Source: Chaunax sp. Z400 (taxonomy: Eukaryota > Chordata > Actinopteri > Lophiiformes > Chaunacidae). Taken from it: a stretch of DNA of 64,000 nt. The DNA lies in the NCBI GenBank assembly GCA_037577475.1, contig CM075189.1, forward strand, positions 33,330,179 through 33,394,178, written 5' to 3'. The notes beneath the pieces are model-generated. The model saw only the letters and a list, made by a program, of their open reading frames with translations. It was not told where the DNA came from and did no database searches. The stretch's first letter is position 1, and every line of letters begins with the position of its first letter. Both the position numbers and the translations under genes were made by a program. Below are positions 1 through 10,764 of the stretch, in pieces.

Positions 1-1467
1 GTGTAGCTGTAACATTTTTTCATTCATGTTCTTCTTGAATATTGAAGACAACATTATAATAATATATAATAATTCATAATAATTAAATGGTAGATTTTTT
101 TTTGATGCCACTTCAGTTGGATTAATAAGAAATAAGTGCTTTTCTTCAAACCGCAGTGTCACATTTTGGAGCTCAGATTCAGAGCTCCCTGTTTCGGCGC
201 CAGACATGCAGTGACACTTTAAAGCAGGGGTTAACAATTAGTGGCTTGCGGGCAAAATCCAGGCCGCGAGAAGCTCCTATCAGGACTGCGAAGCCTTGTG
301 ACATAACAGGAAGAAAAAAACCATATAAAATATAGTATATATATAACAGTATGACAGTTGTGTGTCAATCCTAGAATATTTCATCAGAAATGTGGTGTGT
401 TTCAAGGAGCACAGTTAATCCGATCAGTGTTAATCATAGATGGGACGTCTGTCCTGCTGACTGATCCAACACTGAAGTACACAGAAGGAATCTTTCTCTC
501 TGCCATGGAAAAACGAAAGTCCCAGGACAAAAGATCTGAAGTTTTAAGAGTGAAATTCTAACTGCAGTGACTTGTAATTGTCGTTGTGTACATTAGCTGA
601 TTTAACTCTATGGCTTTAGAGGGGTGTGTCTCCTGAACATTTTAAAATCTTAAGTTGACAATGTCAACAATCATGGCTGCATATTTTGAAAAAACAACTG
701 GGGCTAAAAGATGTGAGCAGGTAGTCCTTGGCTTTGGTTTTGGGACTGAAGCCTATCCCAGCATGCACTGGACAAAATGCCGATACATTTTACATTAAAA
801 AGCTGCGTAAATAATTCAAACTTTGCATCATCTTAGAGGCTGATAATGCCAAACTAAAATGCTTAATGCTCACAACTGAAACATTTCCATCCACTCAAAG
901 TGCTCCTTGTCATAAAGCCCTCCTCAGCTGCCATTCGTGTTTTTATTGGGTGTGGAAAGCAGTAGCTTCTCCCAGTTTGTTTGATGCTTGCATTAAATGT
1001 TTAAATGGCTTCTGATTAAGTCGCAGTACGTGTGAACATCTTCTCTGTCTAAAGAGAGACGACCGTAGCCAGTCTTTTGACATCATTTGAATCCTGTGTC
1101 ACGAGTCTAATGATGCTATTAATGCTCCCTATGGCTAATAATGTCGTTCAGCATTGGAGGAGAGGATGTATTATTCATACAGCCATTATCCTCCTGTTTG
1201 ACCCTCTGACAAACACAGACAGAACAGCAGGGAGCTCTCATTCACTGTCAGCTCAGCAGGGACTCTGTGTTCACAGACAGTACGTATATCTAGCCGTGTG
1301 TGTGTGTGGGTGTGTGTTTGCTCATATGCAACATGTTTCCCTTGGGTGTGTCCTGTCTATTTGTGTGTATGGACTTTTTCTCTCGCTCAGTGTGCATATT
1401 ATTGATTCATATCAACACAGCACCTGTCTGTCAAACATATGGTTTACAACAACCCTGCACTGCTTGA

Positions 1468-1468
<1 letters not shown>

Positions 1469-1502
<34 letters not shown>
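1469..1502. repeat. (CA)17 microsatellite
   Basis: An uninterrupted CA dinucleotide run. Shorter CA-rich interruptions continue to about 1620. Open frames across it (His-Thr repeats) are an effect of the repeat, not a gene. Confidence 0.95.
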
Positions 1503-1508
<6 letters not shown>

Positions 1509-1691
1509 TGCTGTGTTCCTTGTACCTCAACAGACATCAAGTGGAACAGACACACACACAAACACACTTATTTGGAACAGACAAAGCTGCGCACACACAC
1601 ACCAAACAAAGCTACACACAGGCACAGGGGCAACCAAGCTGAGAGAGCAGCCAATTAGCTCAACCATCTGTCATAGACACCAGTACCAACT

Positions 1692-1747
1692 TGTGTGTGT
1701 GTGTGTGTGTGTGTGTGCAAATGTGTGTGTGTGTGTGTGTGTGCAAA

Positions 1748-1778
<31 letters not shown>
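1692..1778. repeat. Compound (GT)n/(GA)n microsatellite
   Basis: Three GT runs separated by 'gcaaat', ending in a short GA run. With the CA run 190 bp upstream it forms an imperfect inverted pair (CA then GT), which could fold back. Confidence 0.95.
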
Positions 1779-3332
1779 ACAATGATGTCAAAAGTCCAGC
1801 TAATCTTTCCTGCTAACAGGGTCATGTATGTTAAAAGACTAAAAGGTAAGCAACATTAGACGGGTGAGGAGGAGAGAGGAGAAAAATATGAAGGGAGGAG
1901 AGGAAAGAGGGCGGAGCCTGATGTTGCAGGAGCAGTTGACACTTTTAACTTCCCAAGCACAATACAGTGAGATTTGTATTTTTGACCTGTGTCAGTAGAT
2001 TATTTAGATGACTAAACAGACAGCCTGTGGCTACTGTCATTTGCAGCAGTGGCTGATGGGTAGACAGATCCTGTTTTCAAGGATTCCTGCTGTGATTTGA
2101 ATGCAGGTTGAACCACCAGTGTGACCTGATTCTTTATTGTTCATTAGAGAGATGGAAGAAACAGTTATAGGGGATAGCAGGAACTGAGACTCAGGTACAT
2201 ATTATCCATTATTAAAATGGACTCAGCTTTCCCTGTAATCTACTCTTCTACTCCTCTCACACTGAACCGTTTTTCTCCTTCAGAATAAAAAGTTCAATGA
2301 AGAAAAGGCGATGGTTCCAACTTTGTAATTTTTCATATGATTGCATTATTTTTCTGCAGGTTTCTGTTTGAGTGGAGCCACAATAAAAGCCTAAATTCAG
2401 TGCTATCCTCAGGAAACATGAGACACTACTGGTGTTGATTAGCTCTTGAGAAACCATGTCACTTTCCACACTGATTAAAACAAATTAGCTGAAATTGCAC
2501 CTCAGTTAGCGTCAATTAAATTCCGATAACAACGTGCAGACATTCAATAGCAGTTTTTCCTTTTTTTTCTCCTCATGGTGAATACCTGCAGCGAAAGCTT
2601 AATTCAAATCTGGATTTTCTTGTTTAAAGATCAAATTACTTTGTGAAATCCAATCTGAGCCTGGAACAATTTACCTTTTTGGCACAGCCCTGTGGAACAA
2701 CCAATTTGGCACTGTGTAATGAGTCAAGTCCAACCGCTTAATGGTTTGAATGAGACTTAATTTAAATGCACAATAACCATGCTCTTCAGAAAAGCATAGT
2801 GTGTGTTTGGGCGGGTTGAGGGTCTGGGGGGAGCAACAGTAGCAGAAAGTGAAAGTTGTAATAATAAGGTTTCGATGTGAGAGTGCTTAATTTGGTCTCG
2901 GGGATGAAAAGAGAGCTGGATTAAGGTAGTAATGAATTTGGCTGTTCAGGACAGCTGCAGAATAAAACCCATTACTGTGAAAGCATTCAAGTGTTGCTGG
3001 ACCAATTTAGCATCACAAGCATTGTAAAAATCTGTAGCAATTCATCCATGATTTGATGAAACCAATAAAAGGTACAGTGTGTCTATCCAAGGTCTGATAG
3101 GTCTCTCTGTGCACTAAAGAGCTCCACTGTTGACCAACAACTATTAAAACATACACATTAACACACACACACTGTCGTTTATTTGCACTCAATCCCACTT
3201 ATAAAATGTTCACCAATGCATGGAAATGTGAATCAATCTGCAGCTAAAAATAGCTTTAAACAAATGTGTCTGTGAAGGTTCTTGAACTATTCATGTGGCA
3301 TTGAACAATCTGAATGTAACCACCCTTAAGAA

Positions 3333-3333
<1 letters not shown>

Positions 3334-3386
<53 letters not shown>
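3334..3386. repeat. (TA)n microsatellite
   Basis: About 26 uninterrupted TA units, self-complementary and so able to extrude as a hairpin. Confidence 0.95.
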
Positions 3387-3390
<4 letters not shown>

Positions 3391-5249
3391 CTTTTAAAAC
3401 TCCCTGTTCACCCAGAAGTGCATGTCAGATTAGAAACCCCCTCTGCCCACCTCTCTGATGCTGGATGGGGTGTCTGACTCCAACCATTTATATCATTTTA
3501 TGAAAATGATACTTCACACCTAGACAGCTCAGCTTTCTGCAGCTGAGAAAAAGAGGTTCTCCTTTTTCATCCCTCACACAGCTGTCACTTTTCACACGAG
3601 CTGCAGAGACTTTCTAAATAGTGTTGTTATCCTTCTATTTAAATGATATAATTTCTCTCACAATACAGCTAATGATGCTTTTAATGGATTTGGGGCTTGC
3701 ATCAGCATTAAGCTAACACACCTTTGATATGACTGAACACAATGTAAAAGGGTAATATCTGAAAGTATGAACAGGTAGAAATTCAACTCCGAACCACACA
3801 GACAGAAAATCACAGAGAGCTGAACACAGACAGACTTTTGGGGGAAGAGCTTATTCTCAGGTCGTCAGCATGTCAGGGTGTTAATATATTTAAAGTCAGA
3901 AGTCAGTAGAAGATCCATGCATGAGCATTTTATTAGACGAAGCACATCATGAACCTGGTGGCTGCTTTTGACTGTGGGTCACGTAGCATGCCTGCACCCT
4001 TCATGCTCTGCCAGAGGTTTGCTAACCCATTTCAGGTATGGAAGGTTTTATGTGCCAGAATAAAAGAAATACATAATACATACATATTGTTAACTGCATA
4101 TCTTTTTTTATCCCCCCCAACCATGAAACGATGGGGTATTTTGAAATTCTTGTAAACTATACATACAGGCTTCACCAAACTTAACACATATATTAACTAT
4201 AATAAGTACATTTGCATTTGGATGTTTTCAATTTCCTATGAATTAAATTTTACTACTTGTTTCTGTTGGAATAATGTTGTTTGGTCATCTAGTCCAGAGA
4301 ATATCTTACAAACTGTACTGTATCTTACAATTGGCTTCATCAAACTTTACACATATTGTAAAGAACGATAAGTCATTTTATTTTTTTACTCTTTTATTTT
4401 TGGTTTGTTTGTGTTTTTTGTTTTTTTTACAATTCTATTTTCTTTTTTGCTTTTTTTGTTCACCTTTTTGCAGGTGTCAGGGGGATATGGATGATCAGCT
4501 GATTTTTGTAAATTATACTGTGTAATAATTCAATCAAAAAGTTTCCTGTTGCTGATTGTAACCCCCTGGGGTCGCTCCAGTTCCTGAGTGGTGGAAAAGT
4601 GCTAATCTGATACTTTGATTCGTCTGGGTCTAAATTTTGCCATTCAACCAGCTGTCATTAATAGTTATAATCCTTCCAGGGGTTCAGTAATCTGTCATGG
4701 AAACTGGTTTTACTTTCTGGCAAAAAAAATTACAATCAATAACTTTTTGTTGGCAGCACGGTTGTTAAGTGGTTATCAACTTTAAGATTACTATCTTCAC
4801 AGATTATTTTGTCTCTGAGGGATGCGTTCAAGCTGCACTACGTTCATATATGCTACGGACACAGCAGAGACCTCTCTGGCCGTGTTTGCGTATCTGCTGT
4901 CATTTTGTGAATGTGATTGGTTCAGCTCTTTTGTGAATGGCTCAACAACACAGCTTATGATTGGTAGAGATAGAGTCAATATGCCTGCTATCAACTTTAT
5001 ATACCAGCTTTGATTTTCTGTAATTGATTGACACAAAACACAGATTCATTTGTTTTTGACAATTTATAATCCTTTGCAGGTCTTGATTCGACTCTTGCAG
5101 AACATTGTAGTGTGATGTTTCATACTGTGTTGTCCCAGACACTGACTGCTTTGCACCATGGATCCAGTAAAGATACAAATGTGTACGGTTCATCCTGCGT
5201 GTACAACAGAGACCTCACTTAATTGAAATCAATGAATTTAAATTCCATT

Positions 5250-5465
5250 TTAGATACTGTATTCATCCCACAGGGGGAAATTCTTTCTCTGCATTTGACC
5301 CATCCCTGAGGAGCAGTGGGCTGCCTTTACATTACGGCGCCAGGCGAGCAAATTGGGGTTCAGTATCTTTGCTCAAGGATAAAGGATAGACTTGCAGGGG
5401 CTGGGGATCGAACCAATGACCTTTCATTCCGTGAACGACCGCTGTACCTCCTGAGCCACAGCCGC
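5250..5465 (-). mobile_element. tRNA-derived SINE
   Basis: On the minus strand the element starts with a tRNA-like head. An A-box-like TGGCTCAGGAGG (plus 5447-5458) is followed about 33 bp later by a B-box-like GGTTCGATCC (plus 5405-5414), the spacing of a type 2 Pol III promoter. The body contains the 'gcagtgggctgcc' and 'gctcaagga' strings that I associate with a common fish repeat. The far end is near the 'cccacagggggaaatt' block. A shorter copy of the head lies at 46622-46727 in the same orientation. The family name is not assigned. Confidence 0.7.
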
Positions 5466-5805
5466 ATAAAGCTTTTCTCTTAGCTTTATGTACTTATAAC
5501 TATTTATAATATCATGCATTATAGCAGCATACATCTTCATATAGCCCAGGTTGTGCTGGAAAATGGTACATGATACAAAAAATACTATGCATAGGCAGTA
5601 TGTGCAGATCTATATTAAATAGTGAGTAATTTGAAGCGTCAGTACATTGAAGAAAGTGTCCAACACCTTATTAATGTGATATGGACAGTTGATGTGACTA
5701 TGAAATCAAATCACTCAGTTATTAAGTTGAAGATACATATTACAGTACAGTAAATGTGTTGATTAAAAGAATATATTTTTCACTTCATATGTGTGTTTAA
5801 TTTGT

Positions 5806-6215
5806 ACAGAGCCCCCCTAGTGTCAGTTGAGAAAAAAAAAATCCATCTGTAAATCCGTGCCCACGTTTTTAGCAATCCATACGTACGGTTTAGCAATCCG
5901 TTCACACCGATTATGAACCCGTGCCCTCCAATACTGTGTGTTCCACGTAGTCTATGTTGCGTTCAAACCACGTTTTTGTGCAGAACAGGAGTTTTCGGGC
6001 ATGAAGCTTGTCCAGGGCTACCGCATCCGCCAGGTAAATCCAATTTTTATAGATTAAAGGGTGGATGTAATGCGTTATGAACGCAACATAGATTATGTGA
6101 AACGCAAAGTATTGGAGGGGACAGGTTCATAATCCGTATGCACGGATTGCTAAACCGTGGGCACGGATTTACAGACGGATTTTTTTTTTCTCAACTGAAA
6201 CTATGGGGGCTCCGT
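5806..6215. mobile_element. Foldback MITE with long inverted repeats
   Basis: The two halves are near-complementary. The left arm starts ACAGAGCCCCCCTA and the right arm ends GGGGGCTCCGT. Inside are matching blocks, including a poly-A/poly-T tract, a 'ctgtaaatccgtgcccacg' block (left) against its complement (right), 'agcaatccatacg', 'ttatgaacc' and 'ctatgttgcgttca'. Only a short central spacer (about 5990-6060) is unpaired. Flanks are TAATTTGT (5798-5805) and AAATTTGT (6216-6223), a likely 8-bp target duplication with one mismatch, as in hAT elements. No coding capacity is seen. Confidence 0.85.
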
Positions 6216-7690
6216 AAATTTGTTTTCATTTGGACATGTTAGTTTAGTTGACATCATAGACACATGCTTACAAAGACAGTGTTAACGTCACATGCAGTAA
6301 ACTGAAATGCTCCTGAGTGAGCTGTAAACGTTCTTCACAAACATGCAGTCTGTCTCCTTTCCCTGAAAGAATTCTGATTGAAATTAACGACCTTTGACTT
6401 CTGGAAACCAAACTCTGTGTGGAGCTGAAGGCGAAGCCTTATCTGCAGCAAAAGCCCCTGAAAGCTACAGCCATCCATCAGTGCGGAAAGAGAGAGAGAG
6501 AGAGAGAGAGAGAATGGTGGAGAGAGAGAGAGAGAAGGAGGTGGAGGAAGGGGTGGAACACAGGAGAGAGATTATTTTAAGAAGAGAGTGTCAGAGAAAA
6601 CAAAGGGACAAAAAGCAGAGGATGACAGCTACAGACATTAAGAAAGAGAGATGGTGGTGCTAATATTTACTGGAGTTGTGATATTCTGCTACACCCACTC
6701 CGCCTCCTCCACCTTCCCACCATCATCCACCCATCCGTCTATTCCATCTTTGCATGACAAATTTCTGCCTAAGCTTTGACAGTCAAGAACTCAGTTCTCC
6801 AGCCTCCCTGTCATCCATCCATCTATCAATCCACTGCACCATTCCTCCCTGCTGTCTGTATTCCTTCTTATCCGTTCACACAGCTTTCCCTCATGTCCTG
6901 TAAGAAAGCGTTGGCCAACCAGGTGTGGCACGTGAAAACAGTGACACAAAGCCTTCCTCCAATCATCATCCATCCTATATATTGAGAAAACACTGTTTTC
7001 TTCTCACCAGTAAAGTCAAGGATCATGCGCATGTGTTCCTCTAACTATGCCTGTGTGTGTGTGCACAACCGGGAAAGGACCATGAGATGATGGAGAGAAC
7101 AAAAGGACAGATGCATCAAAGTCCCAAAGTCTGTGTGAGACTATGGAGGGATGTTGAGGAGGAGAATGAAGGGGGATAACCTGAGTGGAGGTGGAGGTGG
7201 AGGGGTGGACGTCTTGTTCAGACTTGGTGCAGTGTGTTTTAGTATTTTAATGACAGGCCAACAGTGCCCTCATGTGTCTCAAGGTGGTTTAGCATGGAGG
7301 GGCTTTAGAGGTGGAAAAAAAAGAGTTGCTGCACTATTTTGTGCTGAGGTTGCAAAAAAAAGGAAAATAGTAGAACAAATATGTTTCTGACCAAATTCTG
7401 TATCTAAGACAGCTGGGGAATGGGAAGAGGAGTGTAATTCAGCACTTTAGTGCACCACAAATTCAAATATCCACCTCAAATTCAACCAATCTAAGAATTA
7501 GTTGTTAAATAGAGCTCATAGTCCTGGATTATGAACCAAGAAAATTAAGGATATGGCCTCAAAAGCCCTGGGCTAAAGTCCATATCAGGTAGAGGTACAT
7601 AATTTGATTAATGCTTCAGTCAGTGCATTGTGTTCTGTCAAACATCCTAACACCCATAGCCAAGCCTCTTAAATACGGCAGATCCAGAAA
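6216..7690. other. Non-coding, purine-rich stretch, no gene seen
   Basis: It contains imperfect (GA)n at 6489-6535 and GGA-rich DNA near 7185-7205. Short open frames follow the repeats (Arg-Glu runs) and resemble nothing known to me. Confidence 0.55.
6489..6535. repeat. (GA)n microsatellite
   Basis: Two GA runs split by 'atggtgg'. Confidence 0.9.
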
Positions 7691-7701
7691 TGTACAAGTG
7701 A

Positions 7702-8330
7702 CTTGCATTTCTGTATGAGAATGAAAACATCACCGCAACTGACCATGACCTTGTTTTGGATAAGGGTAATGTGATGTATAACGAGGCCAGGAAAAGGTTC
7801 CCTAATCACATCCATCTGGCGACTGATGAGCTCCCTGATGAAGTTTTCCGCTCACACGTATAAACATCATGTTAACATGGGAATAATGTCCAGATATGGC
7901 AGTTTTGGAGATTCTTTACCTGGAGCGGCACCTGAATTCAAGAAGCTAGAGGAAGGACTGAGCTGCTTGCTATCACAAGTACAGCTTGCATTACTACTGA
8001 TGACAGGGTTATGTATTTCAGTATTCAGAACCAGGTCAGGCATATATGGTTTCTTTGATCCACACTGCAGAACAGCCCGAGGTTTGCCCCTTACCTCACA
8101 GGTCACACACTCCTGATACTGCCGTCATGGTGACCCTCACACGTCTCAGTGATATGACTGGCAGGCTCATAAAGTATCACACGATGTTGGGCACACATTC
8201 CTCTTGTAACTATGAGTTGAAGCCTGCGGTGTTTTACAATGTGAACACAGATGACCTGGATAATGCCATCCCAGACACAGAGTCAGCCTACAACTCACAC
8301 TGCTGCTGGATCAACTGCTGGCCTAGATGA
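7702..8330 (+). pseudogene. Helitron OTU/C76-like protease region (pseudogene)
   Basis: Frames join across at least two frameshifts. 7702-7860 reads LAFLYENENIT...KGNVMYNEARKRFPNHIHLATDELPDE. 7870-8109 reads YGSFGDSLPGAAPEF...SVFRTRSGIYGFFDPHCRT. 8110-8250 reads DTAVMVTLTRLSDM...SSCNYELKPAVFYN. I recognise this as the domain carried by fish Helitron proteins and related to OTU/herpes-tegument C76-type cysteine proteases; 'YGFFDPH' would hold the catalytic His. The expected Cys-bearing segment just before LAFLYEN is disrupted by a stop (tga at 7700-7702 in that frame). It is dead. The family name is from memory; the Helitron assignment is firmer than the protease class. Confidence 0.65.
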
Positions 8331-8505
8331 TGCCCCTCAAAATGAGTCAACAGAAACTCTGTTGTCACTGATAACATTGTACATGATTTACCAACTGATA
8401 TGGAAACTATGCCAGAACCATTGAGCCATTTGAGCTTGAATTCTCGCACATCCAAGTGATGCTCCTGAGAATGAAACAAACTTATCTGTTCCAATAATAA
8501 ATGCT

Positions 8506-8860
8506 GTGTCTAGTGAAAATGTCTCACATGACATCTCCCATAAACTGCCAAAGCTTAATAAAGAGCCAAGTAGAAAAAAAGAGGAGTTTTCATTCCTCAA
8601 AAGAGGAATGAAAGAGGAACATATGTTTCTGATGAACTATACAGAGCAAAGAAAAAATCTTATTCAAAAAGGAAATATTCTGATGAAGACCTCAAACAGA
8701 GAAAACAAGAGTATGTTACCAGCCACTATGGAAACAATTCTAAAATACAAAAAAAAGATAAAAAATATGGCAACATGATATGTTGGAAATGGAAAAACAG
8801 CAAGTGAACAACCAATATCGAGAACATGTTGATTATCGGCAAAAGATAAAACAACTAACG
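8506..8860 (+). pseudogene. Helitron lysine-rich tandem-repeat region (pseudogene)
   Basis: The frame through 8640-8810 reads ...KKSYSKRKYSDEDLKQRKQEY, then VTSHYGNNSKIQKKDKKYG. This is the repeat type (Y-x-x-x-x-Y-x-x-[DN]-x-x-[FI]-x-x-K-x-K) that I associate with the N-terminal half of fish Helitron proteins. Other stops and shifts surround it. Its role in the living protein is not known to me. Confidence 0.5.
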
Positions 8861-8939
8861 AACAACAGATGAACAACACATGACCAAGCATTCAACACAG
8901 CTCAGCTACCTGATCCACACACACAACCTGAACTGTATT

Positions 8940-9240
8940 AGAAATTCAAACACGTACAAATTACACAGTAAAAGCCACTCAAGGACATGTTTCAAAAGTG
9001 CCAGGTCTGGATGTGGTTTTGGATTTCTCAAACCTCACTCCAGAAAGACAATGATAACAAGACCTTTTGAAAAAGACGATCTAATGAAAGAAGCAAAAGA
9101 AAAACTCCAACCACTGAACCTACTGCTGAGTCAGTCTGATGCTACCTCTCTGAGTTTGAACCAGCTCCTAGCTCAATGTGATTTGACGCTGAGCGCGACT
9201 TAATGACCCAATCCAACACAGTGATACTGAAACGTGATCC
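8940..9240 (+). pseudogene. Helitron pre-Rep block (pseudogene)
   Basis: The frame 8880-9203 contains RPFEKDDLMKEAKEKLQPLN, then LLLSQSDATSLSLNQLLAQC. This matches the segment just N-terminal of the Rep domain in fish Helitrons (K-E-K-L-x-P-[LV]-x-x-L-L ... L-x-L-x-[EQ]-L-L). After a frameshift, 9210-9239 reads TQSNTVILKRDP, the usual continuation. The next expected segment (Rep, HUH motif) is absent, and the sequence jumps to the pre-helicase linker. Confidence 0.6.
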
Positions 9241-9294
9241 ACCTCCTTCCTTACCAATCAGATCAGGAACTGACAAGACAGTCTTTACCCACAT

Positions 9295-9936
9295 ATGAGT
9301 CATTGTAACAACAGTGGCTGGGTTCACCTACCACCGTCTGACCATCATGAGTCTGTCCAATGTGCTGCCAAACGAAACAGAGAGAAATATGAGAGAAACA
9401 GTCAAGAAGTTGAGGTTGCACTTGAGGAGTTTGAACAGAGCCGAGGCGTGATTGATGAATGGTCTAATCTGGCGCCTGAATCTGAAGTGGTGAGGTTGGA
9501 ATGTGTTGAAGAACTGGAGGCAAGGCAGCCAGATCATGAAAATTTGCAAGACAATGTCCCAGAATACAGTAAACAGGCTAATGCTGTAACAGAAGCCAGA
9601 GCCATCAGAGAGCCTTCTGCAGTCGACCCCACAATGTTATGCCCCATGTATCAGACTCTGGACCAGGCATGTGTGTTCTATGCAGTGGGAGACCGGTGCA
9701 TAAAGCGCATCTGTGGCCTAAAACCAGAGCGGTTGTTCTGTTACATCAGCCATGGTGCTGAAACAGGAAAGTCACATCTCATCGCACGCATCTACTCAGA
9801 AGCATCAAAGATACTTTCCAAAATGCCAAGATGTGCTGAGGAGGCTGACATATCGAACCCCATGATCCTGTTGACTGCTTTCACTGGAACTGCAGCCTTT
9901 AATATATCAGGCACAACGCTGCACTCTCTCTTATGA
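9295..9936 (+). pseudogene. Helitron Pif1-like helicase, N-terminal part (truncated)
   Basis: An open frame of 213 codons. The first ~110 residues are the acidic linker before the helicase (KYERNSQEVEVALEEFEQ, then APESEVVRLECVEELEARQ). The helicase starts at 'YQTLDQACVFYAVGDRCIKR'. Walker A reads G-A-E-T-G-K-S at about residue 158; the canonical form is GxGTGKS, so the middle Gly is replaced by Glu. The segment before motif Ia, 'LLTAFTGTAAFNISGTTLHSLL', is intact, and then the homology stops at 9936. Motifs II-VI are absent. It would have unwound DNA during rolling-circle transposition; this copy cannot. Confidence 0.85.
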
Positions 9937-10111
9937 GGAAAATTTTGCCAAAAATCACGAATATTTAGGAAATTATGAAAGATGTTTTGAATTTTCTGAA
10001 CATTTTGAAGTTTGAATGAACTTCTGCGATGAAGTACTTTTGCTTTCAGCATTCACACCCAATAAAGAATTTTTTTCTAGAAGAACATATGGGCACCCAA
10101 TCAAAGCATGT

Positions 10112-10310
10112 TTTTTTGTGGTGTTATATTTGATTTAAAGATGCTTGATCCCCTTTTAATACATCATCTCTGGTGCTGTGAACTTCTCCCTCGGTCCAGC
10201 AGTTATCCACAGCTTGAGACCCTTTAGCCTCTTCAAACTCAGCTCTTCTTTCATACTAGAGGAGAGAGTATTCATTTAGCAACTGGGTTGTTTCTCAAAA
10301 TGACTGCAAA
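10112..10310 (-). pseudogene. ift52 exon-2 copy downstream of the intact gene
   Basis: The block repeats the intact gene's exon 2 and both intron edges (12996-13203), on the same strand and about 2.9 kb apart. The exon itself is open and reads MKEELSLKRLKGLKLWITAG before PREKFTAPE. Its donor is changed from GAG|gtgatg to GAG|atgatg, so it cannot be spliced normally. The acceptor (ctag) is intact. No exon 1 or exon 3 lies around it. It is a remnant of a tandem ift52 copy. Several positions differ from the intact exon (for example Leu for Val in KG[VL]KLW). Confidence 0.9.
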
Positions 10311-10596
10311 CTCCAGTCCACTCAACATTCACTAGCAGGAGTTTCTCCCTGCAAGGCCAAGAATGTCCCTCTAGACAACATGGAGAAATTCACAGGGTTG
10401 TGAAAGATGTACGGAATTTCCAGCCGTACTTTTCCCACCATGTGACAACATGGATTTTAAAATGCTGAGTGAATGTGAAAAATGCTTAGTTTAGTGTAAC
10501 AATTTTAATCATGACCGTATGCTCTGGTAAAATATGCGCACATGTTGAAGTTGTTTTTAGAGGATTAATGCAGTGAGCTTATTTTTTTTTACAATA

Positions 10597-10659
10597 TTTA
10601 TTCAAATTGAATATTCAAATAAAAGTGACTATTTGCTTCAGTGTATTTTACAATTTATT
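10597..10659 (-). promoter_or_regulatory. ift52: ift52 poly(A) signals
   Basis: On the minus strand two AATAAA hexamers lie 106 and 163 bp after the ift52 stop codon (plus 10654-10659 and 10597-10602). The same 3' sequence, with both hexamers, is repeated in the partial copies B (14610-15187) and D (22986-23617). Confidence 0.6.
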
Positions 10660-10764
10660 TATCAACAAGAGATAAAAATGCGAATCCTTCCTTTAAATAT
10701 ACTCTACATACAGCATATTTGCCCTTGAAATATTCTGTACATTAGTATCCAACAAAGAATCCAA

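Larger units (their letters stand above)
1..5246. other. Non-coding flank, no gene seen
   Basis: No open frame here resembles a known protein; the frames present are short and composition-driven. The stretch is AT-rich, with three microsatellites listed separately. Positions 225-300 (gggttaacaa... ggccgcgag) resemble the '...GGCCCGC' end seen in hAT-type non-autonomous elements, but the match is weak. The block at about 2640-2760 is balanced in composition and free of simple repeats. It could be a conserved non-coding element, which cannot be shown from one sequence. Confidence 0.6.
7700..9936 (+). mobile_element. Decayed Helitron, internally deleted
   Basis: Four blocks in the order expected of a fish Helitron polyprotein lie on the plus strand: an OTU/C76-like region (7702-8330), a lysine-rich tandem-repeat region (8625-8860), a pre-Rep block (8940-9240) and the helicase start (9295-9936). 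The HUH Rep nuclease centre that should lie between the last two blocks is missing. The helicase stops abruptly after 'TTLHSLL' at 9936, and the following DNA is unrelated and AT-rich. Neither Helitron terminus (5' TC, 3' hairpin plus CTRR) was identified. The element ends only about 180 bp before ift52-derived DNA starts. Confidence 0.8.

Noticed and set aside
1077..1785. Open frames of 193, 67 and 90 codons over the CA/GT tracts
   Set aside because: They are composed of dinucleotide-repeat codons and unrelated low-complexity sequence.
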